The notes under the pieces were generated by a model. The model was not told the origin of the DNA, ran no database searches, and saw only the letters and a list, made by a program, of their open reading frames with translations. A stretch of 64,000 bases of DNA from Hymenopus coronatus (Eukaryota; Arthropoda; Insecta; Mantodea; Hymenopodidae). The position numbers were made by a program, and so were the translations under genes. The stretch is from contig CM060890.1 of NCBI GenBank assembly GCA_030762935.1, forward strand, positions 65,598,765-65,662,764, given 5' to 3'. Of the stretch, positions 44,129-55,562 are shown piece by piece; position 1 is the first letter of the stretch; the number at the start of each line of letters is the position of its first letter.

Positions 44129-44790
44129 ACGATAACTTAAAAACGAAAAGTCGGTAAAATACCAAAATGGTATTCAGTTTAGTATCCTCTAGAGATACGA
44201 CACGAAGATTTACATGGAAAAAAAATCGAAAATGTTGATGTTTTCAAAAATGGTCTTAACAATTTTGATTAAAATACCGTATATTAAAGACTTAACAAAT
44301 AAAAGGTATACCTATCTTGAATTTTCTGGGAATAGCCTCTAAAGACCGCTTTATTCTGAATTAATTTTGTTGAATTTTGCGTAACTGGTAACTGTAAGAG
44401 TTAGAAACTTACTATACAAAAAATGGAAATCGCGTAAAACACACAATTTATGTCATATACGTTTTTTTTTTGTTTGTTTTTTTTTTTATGGAATTGACCA
44501 TTTCTGAGACATCCCTTGTCATTTGTTTAAGATTTAAAATACTTAAATTTTCTCACATGGAAAGTTGTAAACTCCTGGCCCTGCATAGAAACGGATTTCA
44601 ACCCCACATGGCAACCAGCTTTTAAGAAATTTGACATTTGTTTTAGCCTAGTGTTCCCTTATTTTCCTTCTACATACAAGGAAGCAAGCAATTAAGAAAT
44701 TTGGTAATGTTTATCTCGATTATATAAAGTAGATATAGAATATGATTTTTAACAGTAATTTGTGAATGGAACACATCAAATTTTTTTATA
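43932..44790 (+). repeat. PGE copy 23, full length
   Basis: Palindrome at 43933-43978 (TTTTACTTTCCCTACACATA, TATGTACATAATGTATAGAG), (GT)n at 44081-44125, the internal blocks, and the end TGTGAATGGAACACATCAAA and T7. The TGTAGAGAAAGTCA part of the distal end is deleted. It faces copy 22 head to head, 143 bp apart. Confidence 0.92.
44081..44125 (+). repeat. (GT)n microsatellite inside PGE copy 23
   Basis: About 22 GT units with one TT interruption. Confidence 0.96.
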
Positions 44791-47700
44791 GCGCCTGCTG
44801 ATTCACTATGTTTTCGGGACGAACGCTCAGACACTTTACTACGATTTTCTCGTAGTGCATTCCACTCGTAAATGTTCTACATATTCTGAGCATCGATATG
44901 ACAAATTCTCTAGCAAGAGCAAGTAACACCTAATTAGCGCAATCGTGCAGTCAGCTAAATCTGTGCTTCGCAAGGCTTTGTGGAGATGCACAATAAGTAC
45001 TGCTTTACTACCTTCTTCTTTCAAACAGAATCCCAAAGAGCCTATTGATATAAAGCATGGACTTAAAGACATCTTCCCCTCTGATACTTTGAAGCGTAAC
45101 AAAAGTAATGAAGTCTGAGAATACTTAACTTCCTTGCTGGAGTATTGCAATCAACTACCTGACAAGGAACATCGATCGGAAGAGCACCTTGACGTCTCAA
45201 ACGGCTTGACAGAATGTCAAACAGTAACGAGCTTTCAAGTGCCCAAGACGCTACTGAAAACAATTCAGTAACTGAATAGTGAAAAAAAGAAGAAAAACCA
45301 TGTTACAATCTAATGATTTTCTTTATTGAGTATTGTTTAATGTTGTTAATATTAATAAAAGTAATATACTTGTAATTATTCAAATTGTTATATTTTATTC
45401 AGTTAAGATAATGGCTTCTACAAAGCCTTCCTAAAAAAACTTAGTTTTACCTACTTTATATAAAACGAGATGAAAACTTTTCATGACACATTTCGTTATA
45501 TGAGGCGAATACGCAAAAATCAAGTATGTAAATGCAAATTGCTAAATACTGGCCTTCATATCGCGAGAAACAACTGAATGACGAACGGCTAGCAATCGTT
45601 GGTCTAAAACTAGTCATGTCACACTTGCGACCTCACTAGATAACTGTACACTTTCGTCGGATAGCTATGTACGTTTAGCTATAATTATGGCTAGCTTTAT
45701 TGACTTTGATAATTCCATGCAACTTTGAATTCTGGGTTCAGCTTTTATACTGCATTCGGGGTTATTTTTCAGTAATTGCAATCAACGTTTGATATTAGAT
45801 TAAGCTAAGCAAAGCTGTGTATAGCTGTATATATTTATAAAAAGTATTTAACTCATACATATACGCTTACAGTATACGTTTTGGAACAAAAATATTGTTA
45901 TGTGATAAGTGATTGATATTTCACACAAGCCGTGTAAATGACAACGTTTTTCATATATGATTCAGTAAGTGTTTTAACTGTAGTCGTGTGTGGCTGATAC
46001 ATTTAGTGAAGTTTACTTCTACATATACCCAAATCAAATTAAGACTTCTTTACATTCTATGATACTCAAATCAGGTGCACTGAAGCAAAATTACCACAAT
46101 CACACCATTTCTATCCTAAACCAGTTCAAATAAACCAGAACGTACTCTGCTGCAGTATGGTAAAGCAAGTATTTGAGAGTAAAATATATGCTCGATTGTG
46201 CAGCAGCTACGAAAGTGAAAAAAAAAAAAATTACAAAGCTATAGATATTTGCAAAATGAAGAGACATTAGCTAAATTAAGCTCCAGAATATTCTGTATAT
46301 AAACAGAGGATATAACTATACATGAGGTAGAACTAAAATGCGAAATTTAATATGCAAATATCTGACTGGAGAGAGAATTACTAAAACAGCTTCACTGAAT
46401 ATAATCAAGAGTGGTAGAATTACTTAAAATGTGCATATACGTTTTATTTACTGAAATCCTACTACAAGAAATACATAATAAAAAACAATCTTTAATATGC
46501 TGTAAAAGTAAAAGGTATATAGTAAAAATGCGGAAGAGCTTTACTGTTTTTGTGGGAGAGAGAATAGGCAGTTCATAGCAATTGTTTTTGATGATCATGT
46601 ATCTCAAAGTAATTTTTATAAAATGTTATACTGGCATTTTATTTGAATGTTTGATTGCAATAAACATTTACTATAATGAATATGGTTATCTATTTCATGT
46701 GTTGTTTATGTAGTAGTAGTGAGACATCGAAGGTATTTCAGGAGTTTTTGCGAGATAAAAAAGAAGATAAAAAAGAAATTGCGCAAATAAAAATAAGTAG
46801 GATGTTCCGAATCTGCGAAAATAGCTAATCTCTATCAGTTTTTCAAAAAGAATACTGACTTTTTCTTCAATGCATAGCAGTTACGTCCAAAAGCATATTA
46901 CTCCATTTTCTATAAGTCTATCATGATAAATGTTTTCCTTTTGCATCTCACAGTTTTTTCCAAGAAAATGTTTTGCCGGTAAAAATATAGAAACAAATTG
47001 CCAATCTACTGATACCACTTTACAAAGATAATGTCCTGCAACACAAAGTTTAAAGATTTATAGCCCTGAACCTCAGATGCAAAGTCAGTTCAACCCCAAA
47101 ATATGAACACTGTAGAGAGGTTATTCTATGAAAGCAGAGGTCGAGGCTAAAAATACTTATACCTCTAGTGCACAGTGATGTGCACAAAAGATGGAACATC
47201 AATGTGATAAAAGAATCCCAGAAATCGAAAGTGGTGGAAGATCTCTTCAAAACGAAGCTATTGAGAAATGCATTCCAAGAAATAAAACTGTGTAGTATGA
47301 ATGCAGACTGGGCATCAGCTTGGTATAAACAGCATTTGACCCTAGAAAAGACGGAATTCAGACGCCAACCGCTGTTCATTGCGATCAATGGTCGAGCTGA
47401 AAAAATAGCTGCCAAATGTATACCACAGCTATGCCAACATGTGTATATGCAATGCACCAACCGCGAATAAAGCAATGCACGCACGCTTTGCATTCCAGTA
47501 GTTTCTACTTGAGATGAGGTACGAGTGAAAAATACCCATACATAATTTTACTGGCGATCACAATGCAATATTTAGCACAAAGCAAGCATATAATTCTAGT
47601 AGACCATTAGGTTATGTTAAATTTAGCAAGTTTGCGTACCATTCATGCAGAAGTTGTTACATTTAAGAATATGAAACTTACTAAGATTATAGACTTTGCA

Positions 47701-48049
47701 GTCTTAAATTGCTGAGTTTTGTGTGTGTATGTGTGAGTGGATAGGTGGGTGTTTTGGTGGATGGATGGGTGGGTAGGTGTAATCGCCGCACTCATTTGGC
47801 CAGGTATCATACAGATGTTTCTAAAGGACACTGAAACAAGATGTGGGAGTTGTTCCTCAGATTCTATGTGATGAAAAACAGTTTTCAACCCCTATAAAGG
47901 AACGTAAACAAAAGACCTCATGGTCAACCGGGATTAAATTCAGCAGTCACCTAGGAACAAAGCGCTATCAGACTATCAGAGGTAAGCAGATAGGGTGAAA
48001 AGCCCGATTCGTGTGCTTTAGCAAATTTTTTTTTGTAAACATGTCGACA
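44791..48049. other. no gene recognised (3.3 kb)
   Basis: Longer frames here (minus 44839-45150, minus 47050-47493, plus 47168-47470) lack recognisable domains and overlap frames on the opposite strand. A repeat C scrap TCACACAAGCCGTGT lies at 45921-45935. G/T-rich imperfect repeats occur at 47720-47778. Otherwise empty. Confidence 0.4.
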
Positions 48050-48105
48050 TGCTGCATAATGGTTAAGGGATTCCTTGTCGTAGGAAATCCCGCTAATAAA
48101 CCTTT
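48050..48105 (+). repeat. weak tRNA-like segment
   Basis: CTGCATAATGGTTAAGGGAT resembles an A box, and GATTCCTTGTCGTAGGAAATCC could fold as an anticodon arm. No B box follows, so this is a fragment at best. Confidence 0.25.
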
Positions 48106-48904
48106 ACCTTTATTATTTGTTTACTCTTCCAAATTACAATTTCATCATAAACAAACAATGCGTGAAAGGAAATGACTGGGAAAATAGGCCGGGATGCATA
48201 CGAGCTAATGGTATGTTTTAGAGGCAATTTAAGGAACTGATAAAGACAACGGAAGAAAGAATTCGATAAGATTACTATTAAAGGATTTTGATTAAGTTAA
48301 ATGAAAATAGTTCCCTTTTATATTGATACAATAGCTTTATTTTACTCTAACTCGTAATACTAAATTAAACATTTTTTACATTTAAGAGTAAGTTCTTGTT
48401 GACATTTACAGTAAATTGTTGAGAGTTTACAATTAAGATAATAACAAAACGATTAGTACAAAATATTCGCGTTTAGGGCAAAGCGCAACCCGAAAGAGTC
48501 ATAGGTAGTCTTTGAGTAAGTAACCCTTTGCGGCTTTATCTGAAATCTAGTTTGGTGGTAACAAGGAGAGGGCCAATTGGTTCCATGACAAGTACTTACT
48601 GAGATAACTCTCTGAGGTGTATAAATGAGTATAACACACCAGTGCTTCGTGCGCTGCCTAATCTCAAAACAAGCTGATGAATATGCAATGTTATATAAAA
48701 CAATACCTAAAACAGTTTCGAAACTGCGACATGAAATTTCGAACTAATTGAGGTATAAGCTATATTTATTCGGTGTTGTTTTGAAATACCCTGCATATAA
48801 ATCCATTACAGTATTCCAGTTACATCTTTCCTCTTTCCTCTAACCAAACTTTCGCGTTTACAATTGACAGTTCCATCAAATGTTTAAGTATAGCAATACA
48901 ACCC
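48106..48904. other. no feature recognised
   Basis: Unassigned AT-rich sequence. Confidence 0.35.
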
Positions 48905-49140
48905 CGAGATAACGGAGTTATATGTGAGGTTTGCATTTGGGAGTCGCGGATTTGATACCCGTCGGAGCAGTCATTCTGAGCATGAGTTTTTTTCGTGGCT
49001 TCTCAGGACCGGTGGTTTCTTTTTTCCACTAATTGCCTATCCATTTCCTTTTATCTGCTACAGTTGTAGAACCAGGCGACGGCTGTTGGTGTGCTGTAGC
49101 AGAACACCATTGCGGAACTATTGGGGTCCTCTTCATTCCT
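48905..49140 (+). mobile_element. SINE-like element, group D
   Basis: CGAGATAACGGAGTTATATG, B box GGATTTGATACCCG, then GAGTTTTTTTCGTGGCTTCT (group D core) and a body with CAGTTGTAGAACCAGGCGAC. It sits just upstream of GC-rich unassigned sequence reaching 49230. Confidence 0.45.
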
Positions 49141-49481
49141 AGAACTGTCTTGTCTTCACTCCGGACCCCAGGTTGTGGGCGGCTAAGGCCGGGCTAGGTC
49201 GCGTCAGCATTAGTCGTCATGCTTAATCGTTAGGGACACCGTCCTCGCTAGTGCATCTCGTCCGGATGTGCCCGTCGGGTTTCCCCATCATCTCTTCCTC
49301 CCTGAAACATAAAGGGTCCCCTATGGCCAACATGCAGTTCTGTGATCCAGTTACTGGAGGCCCCTGCATCTAACACTTCTAACAAACATGCAGCATTCGC
49401 CTTCTTAACAGCCTGCCTGTTTTCTGTAATTGGAATCATAACACTCTACAGCCCGTATTCATGAAGCTAAAAAAATTCTCT

Positions 49482-49664
49482 TCATGGAGTAGGAGAGGAT
49501 CCTGTTCCGTCCTCCTTTCCACTTTGCTCTTGATCGACCGAAATCTCTTCTCCCTTGTGGCTTGTAATCGAATACCTGTTTCGGTAGCCTTCCTTGTTCA
49601 TTCGTCTTAGATGGTTTGACCAAATAATTCTGTATTCCTTTATTTTATCTATAATTGGGAGCAA
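49482..49664 (-). pseudogene. LINE ORF2 C-terminal fragment
   Basis: The minus-strand frame reads IIDKIKEYRIIWSNHLRRM and then KGEEISVDQEQSGKEDGTGS. The pattern I..R...W..H..RM followed by GRR..GRP..RW is the usual C-terminus of many arthropod non-LTR retrotransposons, and here it is recognisable but eroded. No RT domain is attached. Its family cannot be told from this piece. Confidence 0.6.
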
Positions 49665-49957
49665 GTTTAATTTGTTTTACCGTCCAAAAGGCAGCAAGCT
49701 TCTCAGAGAGGCAATATTATAGAGTGACAAATTGTTCGGATGATTTAAACCCTAAAACGAGTGAACTGAAAGAAAGAAAAAAGAAGAAAAGCGTTTGCCT
49801 ATTAACTTCCTGCACGTGCCTGAAAGACAAAATACTGATTATGGGCATAAATCCAAGAAACTGGAATGAAGTAGTAACACAGGCTATTCCAACTCTGTTG
49901 CCCTGAGCCGTACTTGTGTGTACTCAACCACAAGAGGAAGATGATAGCTCTCTTCAA

Positions 49958-50041
49958 TACCAGGTATAATCGTCTGTCATTATCGATAGTTAAAATCGGC
50001 ACTTGGAATAAACCTTTCTTTTTTCTCTTTACTGGTATCCT
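49958..50041 (+). repeat. repeat G copy 1
   Basis: ACCAGGTATAATCGTCTGTC, then ATAAACCTTTCTTTTTTCTC and TTTACTGGTAT, matching 57760-57845 block by block. Confidence 0.6.
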
Positions 50042-50586
50042 CAAATGAAAATAAGCATAAACAAGTGTAATCTTAAGGAAAAATCAAGTTTGCTTTATAT
50101 ATTTTTTCACTCACCACAGACTTCTTCATTCACTATATTTAGCTTTATAACAATAGTGCTTTCGTTTACACACTTGGCAGTTTTTTCACAGAAGCGCATC
50201 AAAGAAAAGCAGTAAATCCAAATACAAATTCTAAAAGCTCTTGTAATAGTATTGAATTAATTTATTATTCCACATTTTATCTTTAAAATTTTGATAAGTT
50301 TTCAACATGGTACCTGTGTAAACAGCTTTTTGCGGAAAAATAAGAAACCCGTGAAAGAAATAATTTATTAACAGCTCTTTACAGGATTACTGTACACCGA
50401 TTTGCCGCGATTTCTAAACTATTTGACCAAACCGCCGATTCAAAAATATTTTACCAAACACTGATCAAAACTTCCGTTTTTCTACTGTGTTTTGCATCAG
50501 GTTTTAAGGGATTCCTTTAGCATTTATGACATACTAATTTACTACAAACACAAAATTTTTCAGCCAAAAGCAAAACAGCCACACAT
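50042..50586. other. no feature recognised
   Basis: AT-rich sequence. Confidence 0.35.
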
Positions 50587-51603
50587 TAAAAAAATTCTGA
50601 TGTGTTCAATTCACTTGACTTTCTCTGCATCTCTGTAACACATTATTGCTAAAAAGCTTATTCTTCAATCTACATCATGCTAACCGAGATAGCTGTTAGC
50701 AGAACCTGTTCTTATTACTTGGTTCCTTGTAAGTCGAAGGGAATAAATCTAAAGTCTTCCATCCATATGATGTCCTTTAAGTGTTCGGCAAAAAAACAAC
50801 CCCTTTATTCAAAAGACTTTTTTTGTTATCTACATCATGCTAATCAAGATAAACTTCAGTAGCATTAGTCCTTGTACTAGCTTCCTTGTAAGTAGAATGG
50901 AAATAAGAAAATGATAGGCTAAAACGATAGTCCGTCATTTAAAAGCCGGCCGCTATGTGAAACAATTGAAATCCCAGTCTCTTTGCTTGCCAGGAGTAAA
51001 TAAACAAGAAACGAGAAGATGTCTTCCCGTTGGAGAAAGGTTTAAGTGGCTTAAAATTGAAACCAATAATCCGGAACATCTCGAAAACGGTTACGGTTTA
51101 TGTATATGACATAAATTGTGTAAATTTTTTGTGTAGTAAGTTTTTGTATGTCTCTTACGGTTTGCCAGTTACACTAAAGTCATCCAGTATGAAAAGATTC
51201 AGAAATTTCCAGAAAATGCAGGATATAGACATTTTGTCATAAAAATATCTTAAATATAAGGTATTTTAACCAAAATCCTTAGAGCCACTTTTGAGAAGAT
51301 CAACATTTTCGAAAAATGTTCCATATAAAGGATAGTGGGGACGGGGGGGTTTTCTTGAAAATCTTCGTATCGCATCCCTTGGAAGATACTCAACACCAAG
51401 TTTGGCATTTAACCGACTTTTCGTTTTAAGGCTATGCTGCTCACAGTCACAAACACACAGACGGACCTTTTTCTAAAATGCTTTTCAGACTCAGGGGACA
51501 TCAAAACATATGCTTTTGGTGAAATCTTGGTATCGAATTTTTGGGTCCAATACAATACCTTCTCCATACACTATGTACATAGTATGTGTGGAGAAAGTAA
51601 TAG
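50587..51603 (-). repeat. PGE copy 24, full length with a duplicated distal end
   Basis: AAAAAAATTCTGATGTGTTC, TTCACTTGACTTTCTCTGCA and the palindrome at 51558-51601 (TCTCCATACACTATGTACAT, AGTATGTGTGGAGAAAGTAA) mark both ends. The block CTACATCATGCTAA..TTCCTTGTAAGT appears twice, at about 50670-50735 and 50830-50900. Either a partial internal duplication occurred or two copies are joined. A short (CA) stretch marks the microsatellite site at 51452-51460. Confidence 0.9.
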
Positions 51604-51879
51604 ACGTTTTATTTTTGCACTTGATATCAGTATACTTTTTCTGGACTAATTTCTGGTTTACATATGCAACATTTTCATTAATTATTCATGTCAAATCACA
51701 TAAGAATAAACAAAATCCACTAAATATAATTTAATTTTTGTTTATAAATAAATAATAGTAGCAACAACTTGAGCATAGGCCAGGCTTAGAGAACTGAAGA
51801 ATATTATGAATATAAAAAGTTTACAGCTTCTCTTCGCCGCTTATTACGCATGCAATTTTAAGCCAAAATTTTCTTCTGG
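51604..51879. other. no feature recognised
   Basis: AT-rich sequence. Confidence 0.35.
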
Positions 51880-52080
51880 AATTGGTATAATCGGTGTCCT
51901 TTACAAGTTACCAAATTGGTACCCAACAGTACAAAATATCGGAAACAAACTCAAAATTAAAAGATCGTAAAAGATGCATTGACTTCCATTTACGAACAGT
52001 GCTGGGCAAGGAGAATCTGAAGCTTGATCATCTTGTTCAAGTTCTTCTTGAGCCAAAATGGCGGATAATTATACCTCCTC
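51880..52080 (-). repeat. repeat G copy 2
   Basis: On the minus strand GGTATAATTATCCGCCATTT, TGGCTCAAGAAGAACTTGAA and GATCAAGCTTCAGATTCTCC, then ATGGAAGTCAATGCATCTTT, match the plus strand at 57839-57945 closely. Confidence 0.65.
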
Positions 52081-52109
52081 TTTACAGTGCCTTAACGATA
52101 GCCGATGCG

Positions 52110-52340
52110 TCACAGGGGGAAGGTTGCAGCAGAATGTTTGCATTTGGATTCCAGCCCTTGATTCAGCCGTGACGATAGGTTGCCCTCAATGCTGAGGCGT
52201 ATTGCATATTGTGGGTATACCCTTCGAGAGCTCTTGAGCGGGCAGCCAATCCGGAACAACTAGATGTAGCCCCTCGTCCACACTGCAATAGGAGTCTGTA
52301 TCGTGTCTAATATCGCCTATGCCTCAAAGATTGATGGACA
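52110..52340 (-). mobile_element. retroposon fragment, family F copy 2
   Basis: Plus-strand CCTCAATGCTGAGGCGTATT, GCATATTGTGGGTATACCC corresponds to CCTCAATGCTCAACTGTAGT, GCATATTGTAAGCAAACCC near 18250. The minus strand encodes QYAIRLSIEGNLSSRLNQ in an open frame. No tail is visible. Confidence 0.45.
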
Positions 52341-52629
52341 TAAATTATTACCGAAGATATTGAGGGTAGTTATAAATGCTGAGGGTTAACACACCCATAT
52401 ATATTCAAACTTGTTCTTTACTGCTACGTGCTTTAACTTTAGAATATAAAAGCTTTTTGTTGAGATATTGTTTCTAATTTGTAAACTGCACGCTGTTTTT
52501 TATTGTGTTTTTGTATGTACATAGGTAATACCATAAAATCAAATAATAGGTTAGAGAATAATGGTATTAATGCAGCATGATGCACTAAATGCACACCTAT
52601 AAAGGAAATAATAAACAATAAAATGGAAA

Positions 52630-52695
52630 TGTTGGTAGTATTTGAACCAAAGAGCTTATGACGAACAGCAATGGCTTAACCACTGGCCACAGTAA
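52630..52695 (-). repeat. tRNA-like segment (pseudo-tRNA or SINE head)
   Basis: On the minus strand TGGCCAGTGGTTAAGCCATT is an A box with D arm and TTTGGTTCAAATACTACC a B box, with tRNA-like spacing. No CCA-proximal acceptor pairing is evident. Confidence 0.45.
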
Positions 52696-52705
52696 CACTA
52701 CACAC

Positions 52706-53355
52706 CTGTTTCCGGTTTCTTTTATCTGTGATCAACGCGTTCACTGGTAAAGAACCTTGCAGCTGATTCGTACGCGCTGTGAAAGCAGCGCTTCCAAGAG
52801 TCAGGATGTTTTCCGATCGACTCAGCATCTGGAAATGACTGTTTGTTAGTACTCTGCGTCATTGCATTCGGCGGAAATTTTAAAATCAAAAGCACGAAGG
52901 AAACTGTCCCATACCCTAAGACTTCTAAGTTTACTTAATTAAAGAAAGGAGAAGAATTGGATCGCATCGTAGTCTCACTGTCAGGTGATAACGAAACACA
53001 ACACACGGGATATTTAACTACCATTCATCAGAAAACTACGAAAATAAAACTATCACTACTATACAATTGACACCATTAAAAAGATGCGTTTTTCTATTCA
53101 TATAAATATTACCAATAACATTACATTAATTACGTTAATAGGCAGAAGAAAGCCTTTCTCTTGTTTTACAGATTTTCAAAACAAATGAAAGTACAAATCA
53201 TTCCGAAATGTTCCCGACAAAAATTACAATCAAAACAAATACATTTGTTACATTGGATTTTAATGTAACATTTAAATAAACACATTAGTAATCCCTAGCT
53301 AGCTTCATTGAGAATATTTTTGCTATTAATGGTTTAACGGCAACTACTCGCAAAA
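52706..53355. other. no feature recognised
   Basis: Unassigned sequence. Confidence 0.35.
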
Positions 53356-53532
53356 TTAATTCATTTTTTCTCCCTGCATGGAATCGATTTTGCACTTTGA
53401 AAGCCTTATACAGCCATCAACTCCATCTCCTTGATACAAAATTTGCATAATGCTGTAACGATCTTCAGTTGAGAATGGAGAGCCCCTTCTAAAACGTGCT
53501 TGCATGAGAAATGCCCGCGGTCGCAAATAGCC
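53356..53532 (-). other. short open frame of uncertain nature
   Basis: The minus strand stays open for 58 codons to a TAA at 53356-53358. Residues include ARFRRGSPFSTEDRYSIM, then GDGVDGCIRLSKCKID and a short polar C-terminus. Composition is less AT-driven than nearby chance frames, and CAG at the 5' side could act as a splice acceptor. I recognise no family. It may be a terminal exon, an old transposon scrap, or chance. Confidence 0.2.
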
Positions 53533-53967
53533 TCATTACTGCGCAACAATTCACACTTCCAAAACCCTTAGGGAAGAGCTGCATTGGTAGCCCTATAACA
53601 ATCCACTCCTCTCGCGGTGAATGGCTACCAGATTGCGTGGAAAATGAGAAGTATTTTTCACACATGTCAGCAATCTTGGTAACGAATCACTGCTAGTATA
53701 TTTTAGAACAATGTTCTACTTCAAAAATAGCTTGTGTTTCTAATAAAAAGTATGATTGATTATCATATTAAGCTATCAAACATTATAATATAACGTTGAT
53801 AGTATTTTCAGGCAACAAAAACTATAAAACTCACACTAATTACTCCGCAGATTAAAATATTTACAACAAAACTGGAATGTTCCATATCACGATTAATGTA
53901 TCAAATGTCGTTTTAAGGCATATTGACTCGAATAAAAATTATAAATAGCACATAAAAACAAAAATTA
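53533..53967. other. no feature recognised
   Basis: AT-rich sequence. Confidence 0.35.
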
Positions 53968-54222
53968 AGTTAAATTGTGTTTTATTTGTGGACATTCTTT
54001 AGCTACTGTGGCTTTTAGCGTCCCAATCTATATTGTGAAAGACCGCTTAATTTTGCTCAGGATAATTTTGCTTTTATGTGCTACGACACGGGATTAACAG
54101 TTTCTTCCCTTCCCAAGAAGGGAATGTTAAGAATGTTTACGTCCGAAAAAATCCATCGCCCTTTGCTGCGCTTGAATCCGCGACCTTGGGAACCAGATCC
54201 CCAGATCACGGAGGACGTCAAT
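53968..54222 (-). mobile_element. SINE-B copy 4, most decayed
   Basis: In complement the B-box region reads GATTCAAGCGCAG and the A box is lost. The body retains ACGACACGGGATTAACAG, TGTGAAAGACCGCTTAATTT and TTTATTTGTGGACATTCTTT (all plus strand). No duplication was found. Confidence 0.82.
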
Positions 54223-54699
54223 AAAAAGACACCATTGTAATGTACTTAGAATGGTTTACATTTTTAACTGTCATAAAATACATTTTAACGTCTTAATTAA
54301 AATGTGGTATTGCAAAAAGATGTTGTGAAAGATGTGTTGTTAAAGAATTGAATTTTAGGAACATTTCATCTTTTAAAAGAATACATACATTTCATTATAC
54401 ATCTCAATCTTATCATTAAAAATGTTCTGTGTGCTTGTGAGTAGAAAGAGAACGAAATGGACACGAGGCAGGCGGCAGGTAGACACACACACAGAATATA
54501 AAACTACACCATTCGCGTGCACTGATCCCACCACACTGTCGATATTAGGCAAAAAAAGATATGTAATTTTAAATTCCACATCTCAAATGTATTCTCTTCC
54601 TCTACCTCCGTCCCTCCCTCTCTCTATCTCTCTCGTCCATATCTTAATGAGTAAATGTCATGCTTTGTTTCTCCTGACGTTGGAGTATGGGGTTTAAAA
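54223..54699. other. no feature recognised
   Basis: Includes a CT-rich patch at 54598-54633; otherwise unassigned. Confidence 0.35.
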
Positions 54700-54820
54700 A
54701 CCACCATAGAGCGACTAATTTTTTTTAAAGACTTGACTAACACTTTAGTCTACTGTGTTCATTTTACACGTACAACGAAATGTGTAATAAAGTGTTTATT
54801 CCAATCAACATTTACCGGAT
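54700..54820 (+). repeat. PGE copy 25, short internal fragment
   Basis: CCATAGAGCGACTAAT, GACTTGACTAACACTTTAG and AAATGTGTAATAAAGTG follow the distal third of PGE with many changes. Confidence 0.5.
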
Positions 54821-55509
54821 ACAATTAACATAAATGGATTAAAAAAAAAAGAAAGAAGAGATTTTGAAAAAATATTCTCGGTAAAGAAGATAATGTTAAA
54901 CACAACATTTTAGGTGAACTTTAAAGTATACTTAAAATGGAGATATCAAAGATTTTCTAGCCGAGCAGTGATTTTGACGCTTCGTTCCGGGTATTGTGGT
55001 GCTGCAGCTTTAAACTGGAAGAGTGACAAATCTATGAGCAAACTACAAAATTAACTATTAACCGGCTGCCCATACTGCGCCGGTTACTTTTCAAACTCAA
55101 GTAAGGATTTATATACTTTTATTTGCTTCCCACGTTCATTATGAAATTATTGTGCAATGCTATAGATATTTAAATGGTAATCCTCCCTAGTACCCCTTGA
55201 AATGGTAATTTCGTTCAGCCCCCAATATATTGTTTACAACAGGTGAAAATTTTTCTGATGTTCACGCAAAAGGATTGAAACATCAGCGGAACTCTGACTT
55301 CCGTAACCTTCCCCCGTAGCCTCCTAAGTTCTGGAAATGCTGCGAACCTTTAAGTGCTCTTTAGCAGTGAAATAATAATCGGCCGTAATGGTCAGTTATG
55401 CTGTGGATAATCACAGTAGGTACCATGTTAAACCTTTAAGCTTTCTCTTTGGTTCCATGGATACTTAATAACATAAAAGCTACTTAGCTTACCCATAATG
55501 CAGAAACCC

Positions 55510-55562
<53 letters not shown>

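Noticed and set aside
438..44790. CRISPR-like array made of the regularly similar PGE blocks
   Set aside because: Copies are long, irregularly spaced and in both orientations; this is dispersed eukaryotic repeat DNA.
44839..45263. Two overlapping minus frames that might be one broken gene
   Set aside because: I looked for a domain across the frame change and recognised none.
47050..47493. 147-codon minus frame and a 100-codon plus frame over the same DNA
   Set aside because: Overlapping frames on opposite strands, no recognisable domain, no support for either as a gene.
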